NCBI GenBank assembly: GCA_002771035.1
Contig: PCUR01000010.1
Coordinates: forward strand, 1 to 45,496
DNA length: 45,496 nucleotides
Source of the DNA: Candidatus Gracilibacteria bacterium CG12_big_fil_rev_8_21_14_0_65_38_15
GTDB lineage: Bacteria > Patescibacteriota > Gracilibacteria > BD1-5 > UBA2023
Reading direction: 5' to 3'
This document shows, one piece after another, positions 1 through 9,940 of this stretch (the stretch's first letter is position 1; every line of letters starts with the position of its first letter). Under the pieces are notes generated by a model. The model was not told the DNA's origin and made no database searches. It saw nothing but the letters and a program-made list of their open reading frames with translations. The position numbers and the translations under genes are program-made.

Positions 1-20
1 GTTAAAATTCGCGACTGGAC

Positions 21-128
21 TTGCGTATTTTACTCGTAATTCTTTTCTACACAACCTGATTAAGTTTTACATATTACCAATATCTGATGAGTTCCGTACG
101 GAAGCGACTCATATATAAGCGGAAATAG
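21..128 (+). CDS. possible small membrane peptide (35 aa)
   Basis: A short frame can be read from a TTG at 21 to TAG at 126-128 with one UGA-Gly. It gives a hydrophobic stretch (LRILLVILFYTTGLSF) followed by a basic tail (RKRLIYKRK), the pattern of a single-span membrane peptide. It ends 8 nt before the next ORF. There is no ATG and no clear ribosome site, and another frame (2-118) is also open and could be the tail of a gene outside the window. Function unknown; existence doubtful. Confidence 0.22.
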
Positions 129-136
129 AGCATACG

Positions 137-340
137 ATGCAAAATACGATATTGCAAAACTGAGATTTTTTACTCTCAGGCTCTGAGCTGCTGGAACTGT
201 TTGTACGAATACTGCCGAGAATGTCCCAGCTCAATACTGATTACCATACGAATATGCCTGGGCAGGGAAAAAACGATGTTATTCGAATGATACAGGGGTA
301 CTATGACTTAGAACCTCTCCGAAAACAAATCCAGTCATAG
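137..340 (+). CDS. small hypothetical protein (67 aa)
   Basis: ATG at 137 to TAG at 338-340, with one UGA-Gly (ILQNGDF). The translation is protein-like, with an amphipathic stretch (SGSELLELFVRILPRMSQL) and a hydrophilic end. No family is recognised. The same DNA can form a stem (GAGCTG near 185 with CAGCTC near 228), so a structured RNA is a competing reading. The gene is invisible under the standard code because of the in-frame TGA. Confidence 0.42.
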
Positions 341-427
341 TGAATAAAAATCCGACAATTATCACTAATCCGCCATTTGTTTTGAGAACAGCCAATTAAA
401 TACTAATTATTCGTTAACTTTATCGCT

Positions 428-1294
428 ATGATGAAAACACTTATTTTGAAAATCAGAAACCATTTGGTAGGATTTTTGATAGGAGTATTCGTAACTACCG
501 CTGTAACAGTATTTGCAGCATCTAATCCATGATCTATCTGATCATTATTTACGGATATCGGTGGGGGGATCTATAAACTCATAGGAACCAATATTAAAGA
601 TGGAAGTATAACTCCTGCTCAGATAGGATTCAATTACGCGGGATCTACAAGCAAATGATGACCAGCAACTTCGGTAAATTTCAATGGAGGATTAACCGAT
701 TCATCATATCCAACTTTTAACTGAATAAGAGCGAATTCAAGTATTATTCTATGATGACCTATCTATTTTGCTGATGGAACTTCCCAATCAACTGCCGCAT
801 CATATGCGCCTCCGATTGTCGGAAGTTGGGTTAATGTCGTTAATCATTTGTATGATTGGGGGACAACATACAATAGTAATTTTTACAATGGTTACGTAAT
901 ATTAAATCCAACAAAAAAGCTCCTGGGTTTAAGAATAAGTTGAGGCTCGGATGATTGAGGTACTTGTATAGCATATATTAATTGATTTTTCTCAGCTGGA
1001 GTTACTCAAGCTGCATTTATAGACACTCTTAGTTTATTCTGAAATTTCAATGGTAGGTTTTATGACGGTAAAGCCTGATATTTCTTAACTAAAGAATTTA
1101 TATTCGAATCAATTTCTTCTTGAATAAATTTATGAGCCCAGAATAGTTATGGAAATAATAGTGCTTACAATAAATGATTCGTCTGAGGATATCTACCCGC
1201 GGGATCAGTACTCAATTATACACAATTTTATGTAAATGGACAAGGACCATGAGCAAATAATTGTGTAATCGACGCTCTATATTCGAAATATTAA
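428..1294 (+). CDS. exported hypothetical protein, very rich in UGA-Gly (288 aa)
   Basis: The frame runs from ATGATG at 428 to TAA at 1292-1294 and contains 17 UGA codons and no TAA or TAG. The N-terminus is a good signal peptide: basic KIRNH, then the hydrophobic core LVGFLIGVFVTTAVTVFA, with likely cleavage after VFA-A near residue 36. The mature part is rich in Gly, Asn, Ser and aromatic residues (TNIKDGS, NGRFYDGKAGY), typical of surface or pilin-like bacterial proteins, but no family is recognised. About 6% of codons are UGA, far more than in housekeeping genes here. Followed 20 nt later by another exported protein, so the two probably form a unit. Either ATG (428 or 431) could be the start. 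Confidence 0.85.
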
Positions 1295-1314
1295 TTATTT
1301 AACTTTCAAAAAAT

Positions 1315-1713
1315 ATGTCACTTTCAAAAAATATATTCGTGGTAAGTTTATTGATGTTTTTTATTTTCCAATGATCAGCTTTTGCCTTGAATGAAGAATG
1401 ATCGAGTGTAAGTCCCGTCTTTTCAGACGAAATGAAAGCTCAGATTGAACAAAATAAAATTTTGTTTGAAAAAAGCTTGCAACCGAAAACAACTACCAAA
1501 GGAGAACTGGTAATTACAACCGATGGAAATGAGACTATTTCTGGAACAACTGAACAGGAAAATCAAGTTCAAAAGGCTACGGAACCTGTAAAAGGAGATA
1601 CCAATAATAAAACTGATGGAAAAAATAATACTATCTGATTATGGCTCATTTCTATTTTTAATTCAGTATGTTTATTACTCTTACTTATCACAAGAAAAAC
1701 TCCAAAAAAATAA
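1315..1713 (+). CDS. hypothetical protein with signal peptide and C-terminal membrane anchor (132 aa)
   Basis: ATG at 1315 to TAA at 1711-1713, reading through UGA at three sites, the last at 1636-1638 just before the anchor. Residues 1-22 form a signal peptide (IFVVSLLMFFIFQGSAFA). The middle is hydrophilic and Thr/Lys/Glu-rich (KTTTKGELVITTDGNETIS). The end is hydrophobic (LWLISIFNSVCLLLLLI) and then basic RKTPKK, giving a type I-like topology: outside domain, one span, short cytoplasmic tail. No family recognised. It lies between an exported protein and a membrane-anchored Kazal protein, suggesting a small cell-surface cluster. Confidence 0.75.
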
Positions 1714-1747
1714 TCCAAAAATTTTGTCTCTTCTAACCTTTCCAAAT

Positions 1748-2554
1748 ATGAAAAAAAATAAATCTTCCTATGTGAAGAAAAGTTCTTCTTCTAACCATCT
1801 CCTTAATACGATGGCTATTATCGGGGTTATCGCTCTCGTGCTATTTTTTGTATTTTCTGGTGGGGACAAAACTCCGAAAATCACTCCGGAGACTACCGAA
1901 CAACGAACATCTGTTTGTTCCTCTGAGAGTTTTCCGGTCTGCGGAAAGGATGGAAAAACCTATACAAACAGCTGTACTGCAGAGAAAATCGCAGATGTCC
2001 GCGTGGCGTATGTAGGAGAATGTCGGGAAGAGAATACCGATTCTATTGAAATAATTCCCGTAGTTGACAACGGATCGGAAGTCGATAGCGGAATCGAAAA
2101 TTTCGGACCAATACCGAAATACATGACTGATCGGGAAGATATCGTTCCTGTGGAAATACCGTCCGTAGATACCGAAACGATGGTAGATCCTCTGATTGAA
2201 ATCGTCGATCCAACATTGATAATATATTTCAACAGTACTTTCCATTACGGTTTCAGTATGCCGAAGAATAGTTACTATCAGGCCTTTGGTGCACAAAACG
2301 GAGCAAACCATTCTGTCGGAATCGCGACAACTGATACGGACGTAGAATCACTTGCTACGAGTGAAGTGCGCGTATATTTCTATGCGAACAAGATTCTCGC
2401 AGAACTTTCTGGAGCAGAAAACGGATTCTCTACAGATCCAGTAACGGGAACTATTTATATCCTCTTGAATGAAAAAGATTCCGTTCGGATAGAATCGAAA
2501 AATCCCGAGAGTCCTATCGTTCAGACTCTCGTTCAAACAATTCACGGAGAATAA
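1748..2554 (+). CDS. membrane-anchored Kazal-type domain protein (268 aa)
   Basis: Residues 1-20 are basic and polar, 21-37 form one membrane span (TMAIIGVIALVLFFVF), and the rest should lie outside the membrane. Residues 56-92 match a Kazal serine-protease-inhibitor fold: C57, C65, C76 and C92 in the setting FPVCGKDGKTYTNSC and YVGEC. It has four of the six cysteines of classical Kazal domains, as in short bacterial versions. An acidic linker (95-190) leads to a C-terminal globular domain with aromatic beta-like motifs (FHYGFSMP). The ATG at 1748 is preferred over an in-frame ATG at 1616, which lies inside the previous gene. Role by family: binding or inhibiting extracellular serine proteases. 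Its target is unknown. Confidence 0.85.
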   Translation: MKKNKSSYVKKSSSSNHLLNTMAIIGVIALVLFFVFSGGDKTPKITPETTEQRTSVCSSESFPVCGKDGKTYTNSCTAEKIADVRVAYVGECREENTDSIEIIPVVDNGSEVDSGIENFGPIPKYMTDREDIVPVEIPSVDTETMVDPLIEIVDPTLIIYFNSTFHYGFSMPKNSYYQAFGAQNGANHSVGIATTDTDVESLATSEVRVYFYANKILAELSGAENGFSTDPVTGTIYILLNEKDSVRIESKNPESPIVQTLVQTIHGE

Positions 2555-2572
2555 AAATGACTTCTAGACAAT

Positions 2573-2601
2573 AAAAATCCCCGTAAAATCAGGGGATTTT
2601 T
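2573..2601. terminator. bidirectional intrinsic terminator
   Basis: Stem AAAAATCCCC (2573-2582) pairs with GGGGATTTTT (2592-2601). Both strands end in a T-run, and it sits between the convergent Kazal gene (ends 2554) and the minus-strand 1251-residue gene (ends 2657). Confidence 0.85.
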
Positions 2602-2656
2602 ATTGTCTGAAACTGGGAGATTTTATTTTTTCAATATAAATTTTCTTAATGCATTA

Positions 2657-5600
2657 TTAAGTCATTTTAGTAGCATTCGAAAAAGCATCAGCTCCACCTC
2701 CGAGATTCTTATAGAGTTCCGAATCGATATTAGCCACGAGAGCATTCATGAAATTTTCTTTTCCATCCAGTTTTCTATTTCTGTTAATCATTTGTTCGTT
2801 TTGAACCTGAGAACGAATTTCTCGCATGATTCTTTCTTTTGATTCTATTTCATAGTTTGCAACTACGTCTCTTTCTTTCTTTGTCAGTTTCTGAAGTCCA
2901 TTTTTCTCAAGATATCTTCTGATCGTTTCCTTCGATTCTTCATGAACTATCTTGGATACTTCCGATTCAAGTATTCAAATGTCTTTAATAGTAGATATTT
3001 TTCTTTTTAGAAAATTTCGTATCTGAGAAGAAGACACTTTATTTACTTCAAGTATTCCGTCAATTAAAAGTGATAATTCATTATTCCTAAGTTCCAGCAG
3101 AGTAGTACTCGTCTCGCTTCTAAGAATATCGAGAGATCATTTTCCTGCTTTTTCCGAAAGCATTGGTCATTCTACTGCCAATGTCGTAATCATAGCTATT
3201 GTTTCATCATTGGATGAAGCTACATTCGTGGTGGTAGCCGAATATTTCTCGATATTATGTTTCTTGGATTCATTCAGAATCTGATGGTTTTCCGATCGGA
3301 CAAATCATTGTGCCATGATGTCGTTCGATTGTGCAATCTCCGTATATCCTGTTTCTATGATAGCATTTCCCCTTCCGTCGGCAAGTCCTATTCTTTTTAC
3401 TCGTTGAACTCCTTCAGGATCCGAAAAATGTCTCTTTATAATTGTACCGTCTTTAAGTTTTTCTCCTATATCTCTCATCTCGAAAACCTTAAAAAGCTTT
3501 TTTTTATCATCATGGATCTGAACATCCACGTATTTTGGTTCAAGAATATATTCTCCTTTTAGATCGATAACCCCCATACGTTCTGGGTTATTCAAAGGAG
3601 AAACTCGTATGAATCCGTTATTGATATCAGGCGTATGGATATATGAAAAAGCTTCTTTCGATACTGTTCCTTTTTCCATATTTATAATCCTTGTTCCTCA
3701 GGAAATATCCTCAAAAAGAAGAAGTCATTTTTGCTTCGTATGACTGAATGCCGCATTCGTAACATCGATGTTATTTTTCTTGAGAAGAGTTATGGCGTTT
3801 GCCTCTATTTTCTTCATTATTTCAGGACTATTCATTTTATAGAGCTCATCGGTATGAGCTTTGATAGCACTGAGATTATCCCGATATCATTCGGTATGGA
3901 ATTCCATTTCTTGAATCTCTTTTTCTTTTTGAGAACGAATATTTCCCTTTCCATCAACAAGTTTTCAATCCTTATTTTTGTAAATAATATCTTTATTCTC
4001 ACGGATAATACTTCCGTCTTTCCTGAGAATGTTTCCTTTTTTATCGATAAGAAGCCATTTTCCGTTCGGAGTTTCTTTTATAGCTGCGACTCCGTCTTCG
4101 GTAAAGTCATCAACATAGTAAAATGGAGCTTTGAACCGCTTTCCTTCTTGATTGATAATATATTTTATTCATTGAGCTTTATCTACTCCGACAACCATAT
4201 TACATTGAATCTCCGTCATAAATGTATAGTAATGACTTTCTTTATTTTTCCCATTACTTTTCGGAGATTTTATTTGATAATATTCACCGTTGAATGTTCG
4301 ATATCCTCCATTTTCGAATCGTTGGATAGAACCGAAAGAAGCTTCTATTTGTCCTGAAATAATATCCCCATTTCTGTTTATGATACAATTCACCTCTTTC
4401 CCATCCACTACTTTTACCACTGCAGCTTTTCCATCTTTAAAATGACTCGCATAAGTATATTCTCTTGGAATTTTCTTTCTATCAATCGTATCTTTATCTA
4501 ACACTTTTTTTCCTTTCGCATCACGATATTCATACAGTATTTTTCCATCTTTTTCTATTTCCCGTACAGCGAGACCTTCTTCGAAACGAAGAGCTTGAAA
4601 TTCTTTCTTTGTAAGATTTCCTTTTTTTGTAAGAGTTTTATCAATGGAATCAAGAGTATCTCCAATATCCGATTTTATCTGGGAAAAAGAAAAACGGAGA
4701 CTTATAAGATTATCTATGAGCGCTTCTTTGCCAGGAAAAGAGACGGATTTGATGCTTTCGAGAGTACTATCTATCAATTCCTTTATTTCTTTGGCATGAG
4801 TTATTTTTGCAACCCCTCTCGCTCATGATGACATACTATCGCCTGTGAGCGTTCGGAGTTTCGTGATATTCACATCAATAACATCATACCCAGTAAGGAT
4901 TTTCTCATGAAGGAATTTTCGTGCTTCTTTGAAAGGAATATTATTTCCGACTTTTTCCATTCATTTCTTTGTTGTTTGTGTAGTTTTTTGTATGAATTTA
5001 TCCAATCCTTCCGCTTCCGGCATAACTCCTCCGTTTCTCTTGAGTTTATCTACGATTTTCCTAATTCATCCGTAATTTGGGATATCCTTGATATTTCTGG
5101 TTCATAGTCGTACTTCGTCGATTATTTCCTGTAGCGCTTTTCCTGTAAGTCATTCCCTGAAACGAACATGATCAACCGTATTTATAAAACCCTCCAAATC
5201 AGCCCAATTCTTTACTTCTCATATACTGGAAATAGTATTTTTCGGAATATTTGCTTCTGGTACTTTAAATTTGAGACGGAGTTTTCCTGATTTTACGAGA
5301 GCACTCATACCTTTCGCACCGATAATAGTTGCCATGATATTTCCGGCGATTTTACCGATTGCTTCGGCTTGTTGATCGGCTGGAAGATTGGAAAGCTTGC
5401 TGAATTCCTTATCAAACGCTTGGAGAAAATCCATCCAGAGCTTCTCGTAATTTGAATGATTTTCCTTCAGATAATCATAAAAACTTCCGATACTTGAATG
5501 TACTACATCGCGAATCTCCGGCTTCGTAGAGTAGAGAAAGAGGAAAACTACTGTTCCTGTAAAGGCTTCAAACGCTCATTCCGCCATTCATTTTATCGCG

Positions 5601-6412
5601 TAGGCTGCGTTTTTGATGGAATCAAGTTTCTTTTCTGTTATGAGATAACCAGTAAAAGACTGTACATCTTCCAATTTCTTTCAGAGGAGATTCTCCACTC
5701 GCTTCCCATAGAAATCAAGTTTTTTCTTCTCGTCTACGCTCAGTTCCTTTCCTGTAAAAGAAACAAGGAGATTTTTATAATCTTCCTCGATATTTTTTTG
5801 TATGGAATGTATATTGCCTTCATATATTTCCTTTCCTGATTCTCCTCAGAAAAAATCCACCGTTGCATCCGCTGCCATAAGGAAATCATTGATATTTTCC
5901 CTATAAGATGAGCTCATTTCCTGAATCTGCTGTTCGTACATAGAAAATCGTCTATTGGCTCGTTGTATTTTTTCATTAATTCCCATCTCTTTTTTCTCTG
6001 GAGAAGTTTTTAGATCAAGCGGATTTTTTGTGAGCGCATTATCCGCAAGTTTAAGTATTGTCTGAATATCACCAAAACTATCAACTTCTCTGCCATCCAC
6101 TACTGTATTAAGAACGAGAACTATTTGTTCATCATGCTTTGTAAAATACGCCTTATCTTTCGTCCCACCATTATTTCCCCCAAGTCCTGATTTCTGCAAG
6201 AGAGTATTTAGAATATTCACAGTATCTGTGTTTTTGATACTGTTATTATCAAAGGTATTTACTTTCTTAATCATCGCATCCAGATGTGAAACATTATGAT
6301 GGAATGATTTGAGGATTTCTCAGGAATTATGTTCCATTTGATTGTTTTTTTGACTTTCAGAATGGATTGTCTCTTCTTTCATAACATAGGATGAATTCTG
6401 TTCTTTTGACAT
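2657..6412 (-). CDS. very large hydrophilic protein with WG-like beta repeats (1251 aa)
   Basis: One frame is open from ATG at 6412 to tandem TAA stops at 2657-2659 (and 2654-2656), crossing about 20 in-frame UGA codons; I read it through without meeting another stop. No signal peptide or clear membrane span. Residues about 1-400 are helical and charged (IQRANRRFSMYEQQIQEM). The middle, roughly residues 545-1010, carries recurring units like those of WG-repeat (PF14903-type) proteins: GLAVREIEKDGKILYEY, GKAAVVKVVDGK, IINRNGDII, KWLLIDKKGNIL, MGVIDLKGEYILEPKY. The last 230 residues are helical and Lys/Glu-rich. WG repeats form beta-propeller or solenoid scaffolds of mostly unknown function. 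It is co-directional with the 90-residue gene 20 nt upstream and divergent from the 772-residue gene. Function unknown. Confidence 0.88.
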
Positions 6413-6432
6413 ATTTTTGTATTTAATAAACT

Positions 6433-6705
6433 TTAAAGATAGGCGATTTCAAGTTCTACTTTGTTCATCTCTTCTTCCCTCATTGTTGTTTCCTTGTTTT
6501 GTAGATAACTCTTTATCTGTGCATTGAGAATCTCGAGTTCCTTATTCACTTCGCCGAGAATCTCCTGTTCCAGAGGAGTGTACGTTTCTATAAAACAAAG
6601 CATATCGTCCTTCAATGCTCCGTGAACCTCCTCGTTTGACAAGGATTCTTTTATCTCCGGCGGGATGAGGATCGATTTCTCTATGTATTCTTTTATATGA
6701 GACAT
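6433..6705 (-). CDS. small acidic helical protein (90 aa), first gene of the minus-strand unit
   Basis: ATG at 6705, TAA at 6433-6435, no UGA. Almost all helix-forming: PPEIKESLSNEEVHGALKD and then a heptad-like stretch (LEQEILGEVNKELEILNAQI) that could be a coiled coil. No family recognised. It ends 20 nt before the start of the 1251-residue gene, so the two should be co-transcribed from the promoter at 6736-6764. A small partner or chaperone of the large protein is possible, but that is inference from position only. Confidence 0.75.
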   Translation of the reverse strand: MSHIKEYIEKSILIPPEIKESLSNEEVHGALKDDMLCFIETYTPLEQEILGEVNKELEILNAQIKSYLQNKETTMREEEMNKVELEIAYL

Positions 6706-6735
6706 ATCGTGTGGATAAAAGTAAGATTCGCTTTT

Positions 6736-6764
6736 ATCCTACCATTTTCTCCCATTTAAAGCAA
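6736..6764 (-). promoter_or_regulatory. promoter of the 90-aa/1251-aa unit, left half of a mirror pair
   Basis: On the minus strand TTGCTT (6764-6759), a 17-nt spacer and TAGGAT (6741-6736) lie 31 nt before the ATG at 6705. The -35 is embedded in the box TTTTTGCTTTAAATGGGA (6767-6750), which recurs inverted at 6849-6866 before the divergent gene. Confidence 0.6.
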
Positions 6765-6851
6765 AAACCTGGAAAAATAATGTATTGACATATTTTTTAA
6801 TGTTCTTTTAATAATCTTTTAAGAATCAATTTATAGAAAATGTTCCGTTTT

Positions 6852-6880
6852 TTGCTTTAAATAGGACTTTGTGTTATAGT
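6852..6880 (+). promoter_or_regulatory. promoter of the 772-aa gene, right half of a mirror pair
   Basis: TTGCTT (6852-6857), a 17-nt spacer and TATAGT (6875-6880) lie 34 nt before the ATG at 6915. The -35 lies in the box TTTTTGCTTTAAATAGGA (6849-6866), identical at 17 of 18 positions to the box of the opposite promoter. A second candidate is TTGACA at 6785-6790 with the AT-rich stretch near 6809-6815. Confidence 0.6.
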
Positions 6881-6914
6881 CGTAGATAGAAATTATCTTT
6901 TTATACAATATATT

Positions 6915-9233
6915 ATGTCGGACAATCTTACGAAAACGGTCAGTGATATCGATATACATGGCGATAAACTCCCGGATATTTCTCTCGGGGAACGAACTCT
7001 CAAGAACGTTCTTGCGGAGGATTTACAAACTCTCCATAAGAGAAAAACGGAATGAAAAATCACTGAGTCCGAGTATGATTGATATGTGATTACCGCTAAA
7101 TCGATCTTTGAAAAACAAGGCACTGAATTATCGGCAATAGAAAAAGAATATACGGAAGCGAAAATGAATATTTTCAGAAAATCGAATTCTTTACTGGAAG
7201 ATCTTTCTTTTCATGTATCCGAAATAGCCGACTATTGAGAGAAAAAAGGAACACGATTCTGAAAACTTGTCCGAAACGTTGCAACGGATGCTTTGGTTAT
7301 GAAAGAACAGTTTCTTTCAGAGAATTTACTTGCATGATATACAAGTGAAAAATGAAACTATACTCTTTCAGTAAAAGAATTTGAGTCAAAACTACAAACT
7401 GACGACATTAATCAGATTAATACCAAAGAATTTTCAAGCTATCTCCACTATCTTCTAAAAAAATGACAACTTAATAAAGATATAATCAAAAACAAGATGA
7501 GTCCTGAGAATTTACAAAAATTTCCAGATTTATGGAATGATAAGCTTTTCAAAACCTATACTTTTTTTGATGGTGGAAGAGAAGAAAATGATATTACGCT
7601 TACCAAGGAGATTAAGAATTTCTTTAGTGGTGATAAGAAAAAAATTAATAAACTTTTGTCCGAGATATTTTGTGAAATGCTTGGTAAAGACGAAATACAA
7701 ATCGCTCAAAGAATCTATAAAGATGCTCAAAAATCAAAATATTTATATTTTAAAGGATTTAAAAAAAGGGGAAATGAAATTGATAAAGAATCTCAGAGAT
7801 ATAATTATCTTATCGATAAAGCCTATGATGTTTTTGGAAACGGAACAGATAAAAAAGAATTTCATAAAAAATTTGATAAACTTTTAAAAAACTGATTCAG
7901 TGCTTATGAAGCAAGTTACGAGTTTATTGGTGGTAGCACTAATGTAGGAAAATTTCAGAAACTCATGAGAGATATATCCGATATAGAAAAAAAAGAAGCA
8001 CAAAATATCGGAAATCAAATCCAACAATATACCACAGAAAATCTTTTCAAATACGGAAAGAATTTCGATAAACTTCCATTTAATGAAAAATTGAAACTTG
8101 CCGAACGAAACAACGACCAAGAGCTTATCGATGCATTGAAAGAACAAAGCAAACATAAGATGGATTCCGAACGAGCAAGAACTCTTGAAACGAGCGATAC
8201 CGCAACGCTTACCGCATTAAATTATGCGAAAAATTGAAAATCTCTTGAAAAGATTAATAAAACACTCGATATAACTACAAAGATACGGAATACTGAGACC
8301 GGAATTAATATTTCCACCATTCAATCGATACCATGATTAAAAGACGTGACCGATATGTCTCAGGTATGGAAAGATCCTAAAAAAGTAGAATTACTTACTA
8401 CGTATCTCAAAAATAAACCACATCCGACAGAAGAAGAAAAGAATATTCTTGCACTGATTCCATTAAAAAAAGAACAGATGCGGGAATTTATTATGGCAAG
8501 CAAGAACATCTCGGAACGAGAATATGCCGATCTTAAGAAAACTGGAAAGATTCAAGATTTCGTTTTCGCAGAAAATTTGATTGGTTCCATTGAATCAAAT
8601 ATCACTTTGTCCCAACTTGACAAGAAGTTGGATATCGCGATTAACGATAAAGTTTTTACTTCTCTGGAAAAAGAGGAGAAATACGCCAATACTATGAAGA
8701 AAAACAATATCGAATCGATACTAACATCGCTTTCCGATAACGGAGAAAAAGTTTTTCTCCAGAAAATCGGTAACGATACTTGTTTCGTAACAAAAAACGA
8801 TGGAAAATATGTATTATCCATCAATGGAAAAACGGAAATCTGCTCAACTCAGGAAGAGGTAAATAATACAATCAATACCTATGATTTTTTTCATGATATG
8901 GGATTGAAATCTCTTATCCCCTTCATGAAACCATTTCTTGCAAGTGTTAAGAACACTAATTCTATTTGTCCAAAATTTGATATCCAAAAAGGAATTCTTC
9001 CATGAGAACAAAAAAATACTCTTCTTCGTGCTGTAGACACGATTTTCAATCTCGATATGAAAGAAAAGATAGTTGCAACAGGAACGGAAACTCTCGTTTC
9101 AAAATTTGAAGAACGACTCAATGCAATTGATCAAAAAGCGAGATTACGAGGAAAATGAATCCTAACAGCACAAGGAGGATTCTCTCGGGAACAACTCAAT
9201 CAAGTATTGATGATGAAAAAAGAAGTTCTCTAA
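6915..9233 (+). CDS. large hydrophilic helical protein of unknown function (772 aa)
   Basis: ATG at 6915 to TAA at 9231-9233 with 12 UGA-Gly codons and no other stop. The protein is highly charged and predicted mostly helical, with no signal peptide and no membrane span. Stretches such as KIRNTETGINIS, ILALIPLKKEQMREFIM and SREQLNQVLMMKKEVL look like helical bundles. Residues about 610-640 (VFLQKIGNDTCFVTKNDGK, YVLSINGKTEI) form a small beta-rich patch resembling the short repeats of the divergent 1251-residue protein. No family recognised. It shares a mirrored promoter box with the opposite unit, so co-expression is likely. Size and lack of membrane features suggest a cytoplasmic scaffold or an exported effector, but nothing in the sequence decides this. 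Confidence 0.85.
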
Positions 9234-9270
9234 AAATCCTTCATAAGCGGATAAGAATCTCTTAAAATCC

Positions 9271-9304
9271 AAATAATCGTCTTACATAAGGCGATTATTT
9301 TTTA
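9271..9304 (+). terminator. intrinsic terminator
   Basis: AATAATCG (9272-9279) pairs with CGATTATT (9292-9299), followed by a T-run, 38 nt after the stop of the 772-residue gene. Confidence 0.8.
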
Positions 9305-9382
9305 TATATATGGAAATATTATTACGATAATTTCCATATTTTCATATAATGCGGGGAATCTTATATATTTGACTCGCGAAAT

Positions 9383-9808
9383 ATGATTGCAAGCTCGGAA
9401 AGATATGCAAAAAAATCTAAAGAATCAGCGCTGAAACCCATCCGTTCAACAGTGATGTTTCAGGGAAAATACAAAGAAGAACTACAAAAAACCATGGATA
9501 TCGTCGAGAAAGCCATCGAAGATGAATCCTGAAAACATTTCATAGTGGATTCTATTCTCGGCGGGAACAATAACCTGAAGGTACGAATTGATGATCAGGA
9601 GCAAGGAGTGGAGAGAATCGTAAACTGTATGTTTCGTCACCATCATACCGACGAACGTTACGGAAATATAAAGATTGAACTTGTTACAACCTGACTCAAA
9701 ATCAAATCAAAACTCCATATTGTCGGGAAATTTCACATACTGGACCGGGATGTTATTAAAGAGAAAATATTGAAAGATATACTCATCTGTGTAAAAGAAA
9801 TCCGCTAA
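9383..9808 (+). CDS. hypothetical protein (141 aa)
   Basis: ATG at 9383 to TAA at 9806-9808, with UGA-Gly twice (DESGKHF and VTTGLKI). Alternating charged and hydrophobic residues suggest a compact alpha/beta cytoplasmic protein: a helical N-terminus (YKEELQKTMDIVEKAI), then strands (HFIVDSILGG, NIKIELVTTG, LHIVGKFHIL). No catalytic motif or family is recognised. It has a terminator on each side (9271-9304 and 9813-9840), so it appears to be a single-gene unit. It is split into three pieces under the standard code. Confidence 0.75.
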
Positions 9809-9812
9809 AATA

Positions 9813-9840
9813 CCGAAAAATTATTTTTCGGAGTGTTTTT
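9813..9840 (+). terminator. intrinsic terminator
   Basis: CCGAAAAA (9813-9820) pairs with TTTTTCGG (9824-9831), with a T-run at 9836-9840, right after the 141-residue gene. Confidence 0.75.
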
Positions 9841-9940
9841 ATCCACTTCGCTCCACATACTCCGTATCGATAAAAAAGTTGATTTTAAGAGCAGAATCCA
9901 TATAGTCAGTCATAATCTTTTACAATTAAAAATAATTTTT

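Noticed and set aside
279-395. 38-codon minus-strand frame with a hydrophobic stretch
   Set aside because: Only a TTG start directly after a stop, and it overlaps the plus-strand ORF at 137-340.
340-399. 19-codon GTG frame encoding IITNPPF, like a methyltransferase motif IV
   Set aside because: Too short, no other motif around it; probably chance.
2657-6412. Series of short minus-strand ORFs that looks like a decayed gene
   Set aside because: All pieces share one frame, are separated only by TGA, and the reading between them is clean. With UGA = Gly it is one intact gene, not a pseudogene.
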